DNA of 64,000 nucleotides from Thiohalorhabdus sp. Cl-TMA (GTDB lineage Bacteria; Pseudomonadota; Gammaproteobacteria; Thiohalorhabdales; Thiohalorhabdaceae): positions 62,001-126,000 of the forward strand of contig NZ_JBGUAW010000003.1 of NCBI RefSeq assembly GCF_041821045.1, written 5' to 3'. How positions within the stretch are numbered: the first letter of the stretch is position 1; the number at the start of each line of letters is the position of its first letter. The translations under genes were made by a program, and so were the position numbers. The notes under the pieces are model-generated. The model was given only the letters and a program-made list of their open reading frames with translations. It was not told where the DNA came from and did no database searches. Shown piece after piece: positions 42,605 to 51,900 of the stretch.

Positions 42605-42859
42605 ATGCGCCTTATTTCATTTCATAGGGAGGGCCGGACGGGCATCGGCCTGGTGGAGCCCGAGCAGGGCCGGGTGGTGGATCTCCAGGCGGTGGAACCG
42701 CGCCTGCCCTGGAACATGGCCACCTTCATCGCCAGCGGGGAGGCCGCCGAGTAGGCGGCCCCGGAGGCGTGGCTGGCCCTGGAGGAACTGACCGTGCTGC
42801 CGCCGCTGCCGATTCCCGCGCGGGACATCCTGTGCGTCGGAAAGAACTACCGTGCTCAC
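42605..42859 (+). pseudogene. Truncated copy of the FAA hydrolase gene at 45507
   Basis: The translation MRLISFHREGRTGIGLVEPE...VVDLQAVEPRLPWNMATFIASGEAAE, an in-frame TAG, then LALEELTVLPPLPIPARDIL and CVGKNYRAH parallels the first 90 or so residues of the intact gene. About eight codons are missing at the TAG. Homology ends after KNYRAH and is followed by an immediate stop. The catalytic domain is absent, so it is a dead partial duplicate next to the transposase remnant. Confidence 0.9.
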
Positions 42860-42861
42860 CC

Positions 42862-43178
42862 GCTGGGTTAATCCTACGCCTCATTCCTCTCATCCGATTC
42901 CTGCCTGGCCCGCATTAGTTTTCGTTTCTCCGTCTTGGTGTGGTTGTTGTTGGCTGCCCAAGACTTTAGGAGAGGCGGCCTGTAAAACAATCAGTCCGGT
43001 GTAGGTTACTTTTACGGGTGCTCTCCCTGCTTGGGGGCTCGTTATTCCTATAGCTTCGGCTCGATGCGGAAAGCAGGCGGGAGTTTGCTCGACCAGTGCT
43101 GTCGAAAAGTCTTACGGCTCGGATCTGTAAAACTTTTCTTACTTTTGTAAATTCCGGACAACACCCTCCCCCCGGCGA
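42862..43178. promoter_or_regulatory. Upstream region of the HAF PEP-CTERM gene, with repeated CTGTAAAAC motifs
   Basis: This roughly 315-nt gap is AT-richer than its surroundings. CTGTAAAAC occurs at about 42979 and again at about 43125, and the second copy runs into TTTTCTTACTTTTGTAAATT, giving an inverted GTAA/TTAC pattern. It lies directly upstream of a sigma-54 promoter, where an enhancer-binding activator such as PrsR would be expected to bind. Exact sites are a guess. Confidence 0.4.
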
Positions 43179-43194
43179 TGGCATGCGCATTGCT
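43179..43194 (+). promoter_or_regulatory. Consensus sigma-54 promoter of the HAF-repeat PEP-CTERM gene
   Basis: TGGCATGCGCATTGCT matches the RpoN consensus TGGCAYRNNNNTTGCW at all specified positions. It ends 70 nt upstream of the gene start at 43264. Together with the similar site at 26595 it points to RpoN-dependent control of both intact PEP-CTERM genes in the window. Confidence 0.9.
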
Positions 43195-43263
43195 GCCTAG
43201 GCGGACAGAGCCAGTAGTTTGTTGGCCGGGTAATTGGCCAAACCAGAAGGGAGGAAACGGAAG

Positions 43264-44553
43264 ATGAGGCGAGATTCCGAAAGTCAGCCATTCGGTCCAA
43301 ATCCCAAAGGAAATTCCGGGCAGTCATGGCTGAAAGGCGCAGGGAGCAGGAAAGGGCAAGGCACGATTCTTTGCGGCCTGATCATGCTCGGGACTGCCCC
43401 GGCCGCCTCGGCGGTGCCGACGTATAGTGTGACGGAGATCGTGCCCAGTGCCGGCCTCACCCCCGGGGTATCAATCCATGCTGAAGCGGTGAATGAAAAC
43501 GGCCAAGTGGCGGGGTGGGAGAAAAATCCCGCTACGGGCACCACCAACGGCTTCCGGTGGGAGACCGGCAGCGGGATCACCCATGTGGGGGATCTCCCCG
43601 GTGGGGATTACTTCAGTAAGGCGTACGGCATTAACAACGCCGGACATGTGGTTGGGACCAGCGATTTTGCCGACAAGGAACAGGATTACCAATCCAAACA
43701 AGGGTTTATATGGAAAGAAGGGGAAGGCATGACCGGCCTGGGCAGCCTTCCCGGAGGCGGGGATTCCAGCAAGGCCTATGATATTAATAACCATGGTCAG
43801 GTGGTGGGGCATGCTTCTTCGTCCGAGCGTTATGCTGATCCCTACCTTTGGGAGGAAGGCAGAGGCATGGAGGGCCTTGAATCCGTCCCCTCGGATTTTG
43901 ATAGGTCCACATCATTCAGCTCGGCCCGGGCCATTAATGATAAAGGACAAGTGACTGGAGAATATTTGTCTTACACACATCCGCATGCCCTACTTTGGGA
44001 AGAAGGCGGCGGAGTTGCTGACCTGGAAAGTTGGGAGAGTGGACCGGAAAGAAGCAATGCATACGACCTTAATGAGAAGGGCCAAGTGGCTGGCACCTCC
44101 TATACCCATTTTGGAAATTTCCCCATGGTATGGGAGGAAGGTGAGGGATGGCAGGCGCTTGGACCAGTTCACAGGGGCGCCGCTGGCGGCAGGGCCCTCG
44201 GCATAAACGACTCTGGCCAGGTAGTGGGAGAATTTGGCCAGGGCCTCTTTGAGGATGAAACCGACGCCTTCTTCTGGGAAGAGGGCAGCGGCATGCGGCA
44301 GCTGGAAGGGCTCATTGATCCGAACAGCCCCTATGCCGGTATTGATCTTGAGAGCGCCACGGATATCAATAACCTGGGGCAGGTCGTGGCGATGGGAACG
44401 GGCGCCATTCCGAGCGTGCGGCAAAACCACGCCTATTTGCTTACCCCGCAGAGGGTCCTCCCGCCGGAGCCGGTTCCCGCCCCGTCCACCCTTGCCCTGA
44501 TGGGCCTCGGAGTAATGGGGCTTACCAGGGCATTGCGGCAGAAAGCCTCGTAG
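43264..44553 (+). CDS. HAF-repeat extracellular protein with PEP-CTERM signal
   Basis: The 429-residue protein has a long export signal with hydrophobic core ILCGLIMLGTAPAASA (about residues 35-50). About seven HAF-family repeats of the type W-x-EGxG-x-LG-x-LPGG...A-x-xIN-x-xGQVVG follow, for example INNAGHVVGT, INNHGQVVGH and INDSGQVVGE. The C-terminus PEPVPAPSTLALMGLGVMGL plus a basic end is the exosortase sorting signal. Codon use is more AT-rich than neighbours. ATG 43264 follows GGGAGG; 43234 is an alternative. Confidence 0.9.
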   Translation: MRRDSESQPFGPNPKGNSGQSWLKGAGSRKGQGTILCGLIMLGTAPAASAVPTYSVTEIVPSAGLTPGVSIHAEAVNENGQVAGWEKNPATGTTNGFRWETGSGITHVGDLPGGDYFSKAYGINNAGHVVGTSDFADKEQDYQSKQGFIWKEGEGMTGLGSLPGGGDSSKAYDINNHGQVVGHASSSERYADPYLWEEGRGMEGLESVPSDFDRSTSFSSARAINDKGQVTGEYLSYTHPHALLWEEGGGVADLESWESGPERSNAYDLNEKGQVAGTSYTHFGNFPMVWEEGEGWQALGPVHRGAAGGRALGINDSGQVVGEFGQGLFEDETDAFFWEEGSGMRQLEGLIDPNSPYAGIDLESATDINNLGQVVAMGTGAIPSVRQNHAYLLTPQRVLPPEPVPAPSTLALMGLGVMGLTRALRQKAS

Positions 44554-44885
44554 GCAGGGCAGGTCCCCGCAAAAGTCCTGCGGGTAAAGCCCCGGTGGTA
44601 TATCCCGCCGGGGCCACCAGTTTCACGGTCCTGCCGAGCCAGGCGAGGTTCGGATGCCCGGAAAATTATTCTTCGCCGCTCGGTTCCCTTTCCCAGTGCT
44701 GCCCGAATACTCGGAACAGGCGCAAGGCCAGGGTGGCAGATGGGCTTCTAAACGGGTAACAATTCCCGGGGGAACAGGGGCTTTCGTCCCCATTTTTCGA
44801 AGCGGGAGCGAACAATTACGGGGGCGGGTCGAGGCCTGCCATCCGGCCCCGCAGGCGGCGGGGTGCCTCCCGGGGAAGGAGAATC
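44554..44885. other. Intergenic stretch, only a weak hairpin seen
   Basis: This 332-nt gap follows the PEP-CTERM gene. A GC-rich imperfect hairpin (GCCCCGGTGG...CCGCCGGGGC) at about 44590-44617 may end its transcript, but there is no T-run. The rest holds no convincing gene. GGGAAGGAG before 44886 is the cytochrome ribosome binding site. Confidence 0.4.
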
Positions 44886-45422
44886 ATGAGCTTCATCAGG
44901 CATGCAGTGCTGCTGGTGCTGATCGTGGCGGCGGCGGGGATCGCCTTCATGTACAGCGGTCTCTACAACGTGTCCGCGCAGTACCCCCATCGGGCGATTC
45001 CCAAATGGATTCTGCATACCACCATGGAACGGTCCGTGGCGTATCATGCCCGGGACATCCAGGCCCCGGATCTGGAAGGCCGGGAGCGGCTGCGCGAGGG
45101 CGTTGAGGAATACGAGGAGATGTGCGTGGGCTGTCACGGAGCGCCCGGCGTGAAGCCCGGACATGTGGCCGAGGGCCTGCGGCCCGAGCCGCCGGAGCTG
45201 GACCACGCGGCGGAGGAATGGACACCCGCCGAGCTGTTCTGGATCATCAAGCACGGGGTACGCATGACGGGGATGCCGGCCTGGGGGCCCACCCACGAGG
45301 ACGGCGAGCTGTGGGCGGTGGTGGCGCTCGTGGAGCGCTTCCCGCAGATGGCCCCGGCGGCGTACGAGGACCTGCGCGCGCAGGTGCGGCGCCAGGACGG
45401 AAACGGGCAGCATCAGCATTAA
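44886..45422 (+). CDS. Membrane-anchored cytochrome c
   Basis: The 178-residue protein has an N-terminal helix (HAVLLVLIVAAAGIAFMYSGLY) that probably stays as an anchor. A periplasmic class I cytochrome domain follows, with heme site CVGCH and probable axial Met in VRMTGMPAWGPTHEDGELWAVVALV. It is related to subunits of cbb3-like or alcohol/sugar dehydrogenase cytochromes. It ends in a His-rich tail (GNGQHQH). It is followed 84 nt later by the FAA hydrolase gene on the same strand. Partner unknown. Confidence 0.9.
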   Translation: MSFIRHAVLLVLIVAAAGIAFMYSGLYNVSAQYPHRAIPKWILHTTMERSVAYHARDIQAPDLEGRERLREGVEEYEEMCVGCHGAPGVKPGHVAEGLRPEPPELDHAAEEWTPAELFWIIKHGVRMTGMPAWGPTHEDGELWAVVALVERFPQMAPAAYEDLRAQVRRQDGNGQHQH

Positions 45423-45506
45423 GGGGGAAAGCGTGAGCGCGAAGTACGGGATCGAGGCGGCCGGCCGGCCAATGGCCGGAAGCCGTGGAGCGGGGGAAGC
45501 CACCGC

Positions 45507-46403
45507 ATGCGGCTGATCTCCTTTTCCGACCAGGGGCGCACCCGCATCGGGGTGCTGCGGCCGGAAGCGGGCCGCGTGCTGGATCTCCAGGCGGTGGAGC
45601 CGCGCCTGCCCTGGGACATGGCCACCTTCATCGCCGGCGGGGAGGCCTCCCGCATGGCCGCCGACGAGGCCGCCGGGCAGGCATCCCCCGAAGCGTGGCG
45701 CGCCCTGGAGGAGCTGACCGTGCTGCCGCCGCTGCCGATTCCCGCGCGGGACATCCTGTGCGTCGGCAAGAACTACCGCGCCCACGTGGACGAGCTCTCC
45801 GGCTCCGGCTTGGGCAAGCCCGGCACCGCTTCCGATGTCCCCGAGTACCCGGTGTTCTTCACCAAGGCGGCCACCACGGTGAGCGGTCCGGAGGAGCCCA
45901 TCCCCGCCTATCTCGACTACACGGAATCCGTGGACTACGAGGGCGAGCTGGCGGTGATCATCGGCAAGGAGGGGCGGGGCATTCCCGCCGAAGAGGCCTT
46001 CGACCACGTCTTCGGCTACACCATCGTCAACGACGTCACCTCGCGCAGACTGCAGCGGCGCCATGGCCAGTGGTTCCTGGGTAAGAGCGTGGACGGGTTC
46101 TGTCCCATGGGCCCCGCACTGGTCACCGCCGACGAGATCGACGACCTGGACGCCGTGCGGATCACCACCCGCGTCAACGGCGAGCAGCGTCAGTCCGGCT
46201 GCCTGGCAGACCTGATCTTCGGAATCCCGGAGCTTATAGAGACGCTGTCGCGCACCATGACCCTGATGCCCGGCGACGTGATCGCCACCGGAACGCCGGA
46301 GGGCGTGGGCGCCGGCTTCGACCCGCCCCGCTTCCTGCGTTCCGGGGACCGCGTGGAGATCCACGTCAGCGGCATCGGTACCCTGGGCAGCCCGGTGGAA
46401 TAG
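45507..46403 (+). CDS. Fumarylacetoacetate hydrolase family protein
   Basis: The 298-residue protein has a short N-domain (MRLISFSDQGRTRIGVL...VVEP-like region) and the FAH catalytic domain. Features are CVGKNYRAHVDE, FFTKAATTVSGPEEPI, the metal-binding ESVDYEGELAVIIGKEG (E-x-E), YTIVNDVTSRRLQ, and IATGTPEGVGAGFDPP. Members cleave C-C bonds in acylpyruvates or isomerise hydroxyhepta-diene-dioates. Complete and normal length. It is 7 nt before an ABC ATPase gene, likely one transcript. A truncated duplicate lies at 42605. Confidence 0.93.
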   Translation: MRLISFSDQGRTRIGVLRPEAGRVLDLQAVEPRLPWDMATFIAGGEASRMAADEAAGQASPEAWRALEELTVLPPLPIPARDILCVGKNYRAHVDELSGSGLGKPGTASDVPEYPVFFTKAATTVSGPEEPIPAYLDYTESVDYEGELAVIIGKEGRGIPAEEAFDHVFGYTIVNDVTSRRLQRRHGQWFLGKSVDGFCPMGPALVTADEIDDLDAVRITTRVNGEQRQSGCLADLIFGIPELIETLSRTMTLMPGDVIATGTPEGVGAGFDPPRFLRSGDRVEIHVSGIGTLGSPVE

Positions 46404-46410
46404 GTCATCC

Positions 46411-47535
46411 ATGGCTGCGGTGGTTCTGGAGGGGGTGCGCAAGACCTTCCCGGGCGAGGCCGCCGCGGTGCGGGACCTGAGCCTGGAGGTGGCGGACGGC
46501 GAGCTGATGGTGCTGGTGGGGCCCTCGGGATGCGGAAAGTCCACGGCCCTGCGCCTCATCGCCGGCCTGGAGGCGGCCACTGGGGGCACGGTGCGCATCG
46601 ACGGCCGCGCCATGGATCAGGCGGCCCCCGGCGAGCGCGACGTGGCCATGGTCTTCCAGAATTACGCCTTGTATCCACACATGAGCGTGCGCGGCAACCT
46701 GGAATTCCCCCTGCGCATGCGCGGAGCGAGGCGGGCGGAGCGGCGGCGGCGCGCCGAGGAGACCGCCGAGCTGCTCGGCATCACCGAGCTGCTGGAGCGC
46801 CGACCCCCGGCCTTGTCCGGCGGCCAGCGCCAGCGCGTGGCCATGGGCCGGGCCTTGGTGCGCGAGCCGGCCGTGTTCCTTATGGACGAGCCGCTGTCCA
46901 ACCTGGACGCCCGGCTCCGGGTGCGCATCCGCGGCGAGATCGCCGCACTGCAGCGTCGCCTCGGCGCCACCACCATCTACGTCACCCACGACCAGGCCGA
47001 GGCCATGACCCTGGGCGATCGGGTGGCCGTCCTACGGGACGGTGCCCTGCAGCAGGTGGACACGCCGGCCGGGCTGTACGCGGAGCCGGCCAACGCCTTC
47101 GTGGCCGCTTTCCTGGGCACGCCGGGCATGAACCTCCTGCGGGCGCGCAGTGGGGGCCGTGTGGACGCCGTGTGGGCGGAGCTGGGACAGCAGCGGGTAC
47201 GCCTTCCCGCCGAGCGCTGCCCGGAGCGGCTGCGGCGCGGGGACGGCGTGGAGTTCCTGCTGGGGATCCGGCCGGAGGGCTTCCGGCCCGTGCGCTGGGG
47301 GTCGGAGGACGATGTGCTCCGGCTGAAAGTGCGCATGCGGGAGTATCTCGGCCACGAGACCCTGCTGTACCTGGAGCCGCCGGGACCCGCCCTGGACCCC
47401 GAGGTTCCGGAATCCTCGCCGCCTCTGGTGGTTCGCATACGCGGCGAGGCGCCGCCACCCGGTGAGATCTTGCAGCTCCAACCGGACCCGCGCGGCCTAC
47501 GCTTCTTCGCCCCGGACGGAGCGCGCCTGGAATGA
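46411..47535 (+). CDS. Sugar-type ABC transporter ATPase (UgpC/MalK/MsmK family)
   Basis: The 374-residue ATPase has Walker A GPSGCGKST (37-45), signature ALSGGQRQRVAMGRALV and Walker B VFLMDEPLSNLDARLR. A H-loop (VTHDQAEAMTLGDRV) and a C-terminal TOBE/OB region (FLLGIRPEGFRPV, YLGHETLLYLEPPG) follow. MalK-like proteins have this length. No permease or binding protein adjoins it, while the transporter at 26605-29935 lacks an ATPase, so they probably work together although 16.5 kb apart. Confidence 0.93.
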   Translation: MAAVVLEGVRKTFPGEAAAVRDLSLEVADGELMVLVGPSGCGKSTALRLIAGLEAATGGTVRIDGRAMDQAAPGERDVAMVFQNYALYPHMSVRGNLEFPLRMRGARRAERRRRAEETAELLGITELLERRPPALSGGQRQRVAMGRALVREPAVFLMDEPLSNLDARLRVRIRGEIAALQRRLGATTIYVTHDQAEAMTLGDRVAVLRDGALQQVDTPAGLYAEPANAFVAAFLGTPGMNLLRARSGGRVDAVWAELGQQRVRLPAERCPERLRRGDGVEFLLGIRPEGFRPVRWGSEDDVLRLKVRMREYLGHETLLYLEPPGPALDPEVPESSPPLVVRIRGEAPPPGEILQLQPDPRGLRFFAPDGARLE

Positions 47536-47685
47536 ACCCCCGCCCTTGCCGGCTGTCCCTAGTATAGCCGCCCGGGGACAGAGCGCGCGCAAGGCCCGCT
47601 CGGGTCTGGGCAAAACGGCCGCGCCCCTCTACCCTGGTTCGCTTCTGTACCGCGAGACCCATCCCATCGCGAGAATGGTCCTTTC

Positions 47686-48966
47686 ATGGCATCACTGCGT
47701 TGGCTTCGCACCTATCTGCCGCCCATCCTGATCCTGCTGGCGGGCGGCGGTCTGTTCGCCGTGCTGGTGGCCACCCGTCCCGAGCCTCCCGCCCAGGAAG
47801 AGCAGGAATCCGTCTGGGTGGTGGACGCCAAGGCGGTCTCTCCGCGGTCTCAATCCCCGACCCTCTCCCTCTACGGTCGCCTGGAATCTCCCCGCGAGGC
47901 GACCCGCGCCGCGGCGGTGGCCGCGGATGTGGAGGAGGTGGCGGTGCGCGAGGGCCACATGGTGGAGAAGGGCGCGCTCCTGGTGCGGCTGGAGGCCGGC
48001 GACCTGCGCGACCAGCTTGCCCAGCGGCGCGCCGACCTCGCCGAGATCAAGGCGCGCATCGCGGAGGCCAAGGCGGAGCACCGGGCGGACGAGGCCGCGC
48101 TGGAGGAGCGCAAGGCCCTGGTGGACCTGGCGAAGCGTGCCGTGGACCGGGCCGAGAAGCTGGCCGGGCGGGATTTGGGCTCCCAGGCTGAGGTGGACGC
48201 CGCCCGGGAGGCCCGGCGCCGAGCCGAGCTGGAGCTGGTCCGCCAGCGGCTGCAGGTGGAGAACTTCCCGGCCCTGCTCAACCGCCTGGAGGCGCAGCGC
48301 AAGCGGGTGGCCGCCCAGGTGGCCCAGGCGCAGCGGGATCTGTCCCGGACCCGGGTGGAGGCGCCCTTCCGGGCCCGGATCACCGGCGTGGAAGTGTCTC
48401 CGGGGGACCGCGTGCGGCCCGGAGACGCCCTGGTGAGCCTCTACGATCCCGGCGCCCTGGAGGTGCGGGCCACCATACCCGCCTCGGACGTGGGCACCGT
48501 GCGCCGGGCCCTGGAGGCGGGCCGGGAGATTCCCGCTGAGGTGCAGGTGGACGGGCGGACGCTCCGGGCGCTGCTGGACCGCTTCGGCGGCCGCAGTCCC
48601 CAAGAGGCCGGCGGGGTGGAGGCCCTGTTCCGGGTCCGCGACGAGGCCCCGGCGGAGCTGCCGCTGGGCCGCTTCGCGGAGCTGACCGTGGAGATGCCGG
48701 CGCGGAAGCGGGTGGCGGCGGTACCCTATTCCGCCCTCTACGACCATGACCGGATCTACGTGGTCCGCGACGGCCGCATGGTGGGCATGGCCGTGGAGCG
48801 CGTCGGGCAGCGCGCGGTGTCCGGCGGTCCCAACCTCGCTCTGGTGCGAGCTCCGCAGCTCCGCGAGGGCGACCGGGTGGTGACCACCCAGCTTCCCACG
48901 GCCATGGAAGGGCTGCGGGTCCGGGTGCAGGACAGCCGCGAACCAGCGCGGGCGGAGGTGCCGTGA
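47686..48966 (+). CDS. RND efflux periplasmic adaptor subunit
   Basis: The 426-residue protein has an N-terminal helix (YLPPILILLAGGGLFAVLVA), a lipoyl half-domain (GRLESPREATRAAAVAADVEEVAVREGHMVEKGALLVRLE), a long alpha-hairpin (about 105-225, RAD/RAE-rich) and the second half-domain (TRVEAPFRARITGVEVSPGDRVRPGDALVSLYD). Barrel and membrane-proximal regions complete it. It bridges the inner-membrane RND pump and an outer-membrane channel. Its stop overlaps the pump gene start. Confidence 0.94.
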   Translation: MASLRWLRTYLPPILILLAGGGLFAVLVATRPEPPAQEEQESVWVVDAKAVSPRSQSPTLSLYGRLESPREATRAAAVAADVEEVAVREGHMVEKGALLVRLEAGDLRDQLAQRRADLAEIKARIAEAKAEHRADEAALEERKALVDLAKRAVDRAEKLAGRDLGSQAEVDAAREARRRAELELVRQRLQVENFPALLNRLEAQRKRVAAQVAQAQRDLSRTRVEAPFRARITGVEVSPGDRVRPGDALVSLYDPGALEVRATIPASDVGTVRRALEAGREIPAEVQVDGRTLRALLDRFGGRSPQEAGGVEALFRVRDEAPAELPLGRFAELTVEMPARKRVAAVPYSALYDHDRIYVVRDGRMVGMAVERVGQRAVSGGPNLALVRAPQLREGDRVVTTQLPTAMEGLRVRVQDSREPARAEVP

Positions 48967-51900
48967 GCGCCGAAGAGCACCGCCCGGAGGGCTTTATCGC
49001 CCGCTTCGTCCGCCACGGCGTAGCGGCGCACCTGCTCATGGCGCTCATGGTGCTCACGGGGGTCTTCGCCCTCGGCCAGGTGAACACCCAGTTCTTCCCC
49101 AATTTCGAGCCCGGCCGCATCACGGTCACCGTGCTCTGGCAGGGGGCCAGCGCCGAGGACATGGAAGAGGGCGTAACCCGGCCCCTGGAGCAGGAGCTGC
49201 GCAACCTCGACCACCTGGACTCCATCACCTCCACCTCCGCTGAGGGCGTTTCCCAGATCACCCTGGAGTACAAGGAAGACACGGACATGGGGGAGGCCCT
49301 GGAGGAGGCCAAGTCCCGGGTGGGGCAGGTGCGCAATTTGCCGGAGGAGTCCGAAGAGCCCGAGATCACCCGCATCACCCCCTTCGACCCCATCGCCAGC
49401 GTGCTCCTCTACGCCAAGGATGGTGACGCGGGCCCGGATGGGCTGGCGGAGCTGCGCGATCTGGCCCAGAACATGCGCGATGAGCTCCTGGACCGGGGTA
49501 TCGCCAAGGTGGAGATAACCGGTCTGCCCGAGCAGAAGGTCGCCATCCAGGTGCCGCCCGAGCGGCTGCACGAGATGGGCCTGTCCCTGCAGCAGGTGGC
49601 GGAGCGTGTGGAGGCGCAGAGCCAGGACCTCCCGGCGGGCGAGATCGGCTCCGCGGTGGCGGCCCGCCAGCTGCGCAGCGAGTCGCAGCGCCGCCGGGCC
49701 ACGGACTTCGAGGACATCGAGGTGCGCGCGGGCGCGGATACCGGTCGCATCGTCCTCGGCGACATCGCCCGCATCGAGCTCCAGGACCGCGAGGGTGAGG
49801 TACGGCTGACCCACCGTGGGCAGCCCGCCGTGGAGCTGGCGCTCATGCGCAGCCAGACCGGCGACACCCTGGAATCGGCCCGCGTCCTGCGCAACTGGGT
49901 AGCGGAGGTGAAGCCCACCCTGCCGCCCGGCGTCGGCCTGGCCACCTACAACGAGGCCTGGAGCCTGCTCCAGGAGCGGATCATGCTGCTGGTGAAGAAC
50001 GGGGCCGGCGGCCTGCTCCTGGTGCTCGCCATCCTGTTCCTGTTCCTGCGCGGCCGGGTGGCGGTGTGGGTGGCCCTGGGCATCCCGGTGTCCTTCCTGG
50101 CGGCGCTGGCCATCCTCTACGGCCTGGGCGGGTCGGTGAACATGATCTCGCTGTTCGCCCTGATCATGACCCTGGGGATCATCGTCGACGACGCCATCGT
50201 GGTGGGCGAGGAGGCCCTGACCCGCTACCAGGGGGACGGGGAGGGGCCCGATGAGGCGGCCGTGAACGCCGCCCGACGCATGTGGCCGCCGGTGCTGTCC
50301 TCGAGCCTGACCACCATCGCCGCCTTCCTGCCGCTCATGCTGGTGGGCGGCACCATCGGTATGATCCTGTTCGATATCCCCTTCGTGGTGATCTGCGTTA
50401 TCGCCGCTTCGCTGCTGGAGGCCTTCCTGGTGCTTCCCAGCCACCTGGGCACCGCCCTGCGCGGCATGCAGAGGGAGCGAGAGGGCAAGGGGTTCCGGGC
50501 CCGGTTCGAGCGGGGCTTCAACCGTTTCCGTGACGGCCCCTTCCGCCGCACCCTGGAGCGGGTGGTGCGCTACCGGGGCACCACGGTGGTGGCCGGTGTG
50601 GCGCTGCTCATCGCGGCGGTGGGACTGCTGGCGGGTGGTCGCCTGCCGTTCTCCTTCTTCCCCTCGCCCGAGGGCAACCTCATCCAGGCCAATGCCAAGT
50701 TCGTGGCTGGGACCCCCCGGGAGGACGTGGATACTTTCCTTGCGCACCTCCGGCAGACCCTGGAGGCCACCAACCGCGAGCTGAAGAGCCATCCAGTACG
50801 GATCGCCGTGGCGAGCCACGGCACCACCGTGGGCCAAGAGGCGGTGGGTGGCCAGCAGACCGGCGACCAGTTCGGTGCCATGCTGGTGGAGCTGATCAGC
50901 CCCGAGCAGCGGGCCATTCAGGCCAGCGATTTTATCGCCCGCTGGCGGGAGAACATCCGCCGGCCCGCGGGCATGGAGTCCTTCACCCTTACGGCCCCTA
51001 CCGGCGGACCCCCGGGCCGGGACATCAGCATCCGCCTAACCGATGCCGAGCCCCGGCGGCTCAAAGCCGCCGCCCGCGAGCTGGCCGGGGCCCTGGAGGG
51101 CTATCCGGGGCTGTCGGCGGTGGAGGACGACATGCCCTACGGCCGCGAGCAGGTCATCTACCGGGTCAACGGCGAGGGCCGCGCCCTGGGTCTCAGCGAG
51201 GAGGTGGTGGGTGGCCAGCTGCGGGCCGCCTACGCCGGCCATCTGACCCAGATCTTCAACCGCGGCCAGGACGAGGTGGAGGTCCGGGTGACCCTGCCTG
51301 AAGCGGTGCAGAACGACATGGGCGCGCTGCAGTGGCTGCCCATCCGATTGCCGAACGGCGGCATGGTGCCCTTGGATTCGGTGGTGGAGCTGGAAACCCG
51401 GCGCGGCTTCGAGGCCATGCGCCACGCCGAGGCCCAGCTGGCGGTTCACGTCCAGGCGGATGTGGACCGGGAGGTGACCAACACCAATCGCGTGCTGGAT
51501 GCGCTTAAGCAGGAGGTGCTGCCCGGCCTGGAGCGGGAGTACGGCATCAGCTACGAGTATGTGGGGCAGGCCGAAGACCAGGCGGAGACCATGGCGGACA
51601 TGCAGCGGGGCCTACTCATCGCGGTGGTGCTGATCTACCTGGTGCTTGCGGCGGTGTTCGCCTCCTATGCCTGGCCCCTGGTGGTCATGGCGGCCATCCC
51701 CTTCGGCCTGGTGGGGGCGCTGGTGGGCCACTGGCTGATGGGCATCGACCTCACCGTGCTGTCCCTGTTCGGCCTGTTCGGACTCTCGGGGATCGTGGTG
51801 AACAACTCCATCATCCTGGTGAGCTTCTTCCGGGATCTGGTCGGCGAGGGTATGCCCGTGCGCCGGGCGCTGGTGGAGGCCTCCTGCCGCCGCCTGCGGG

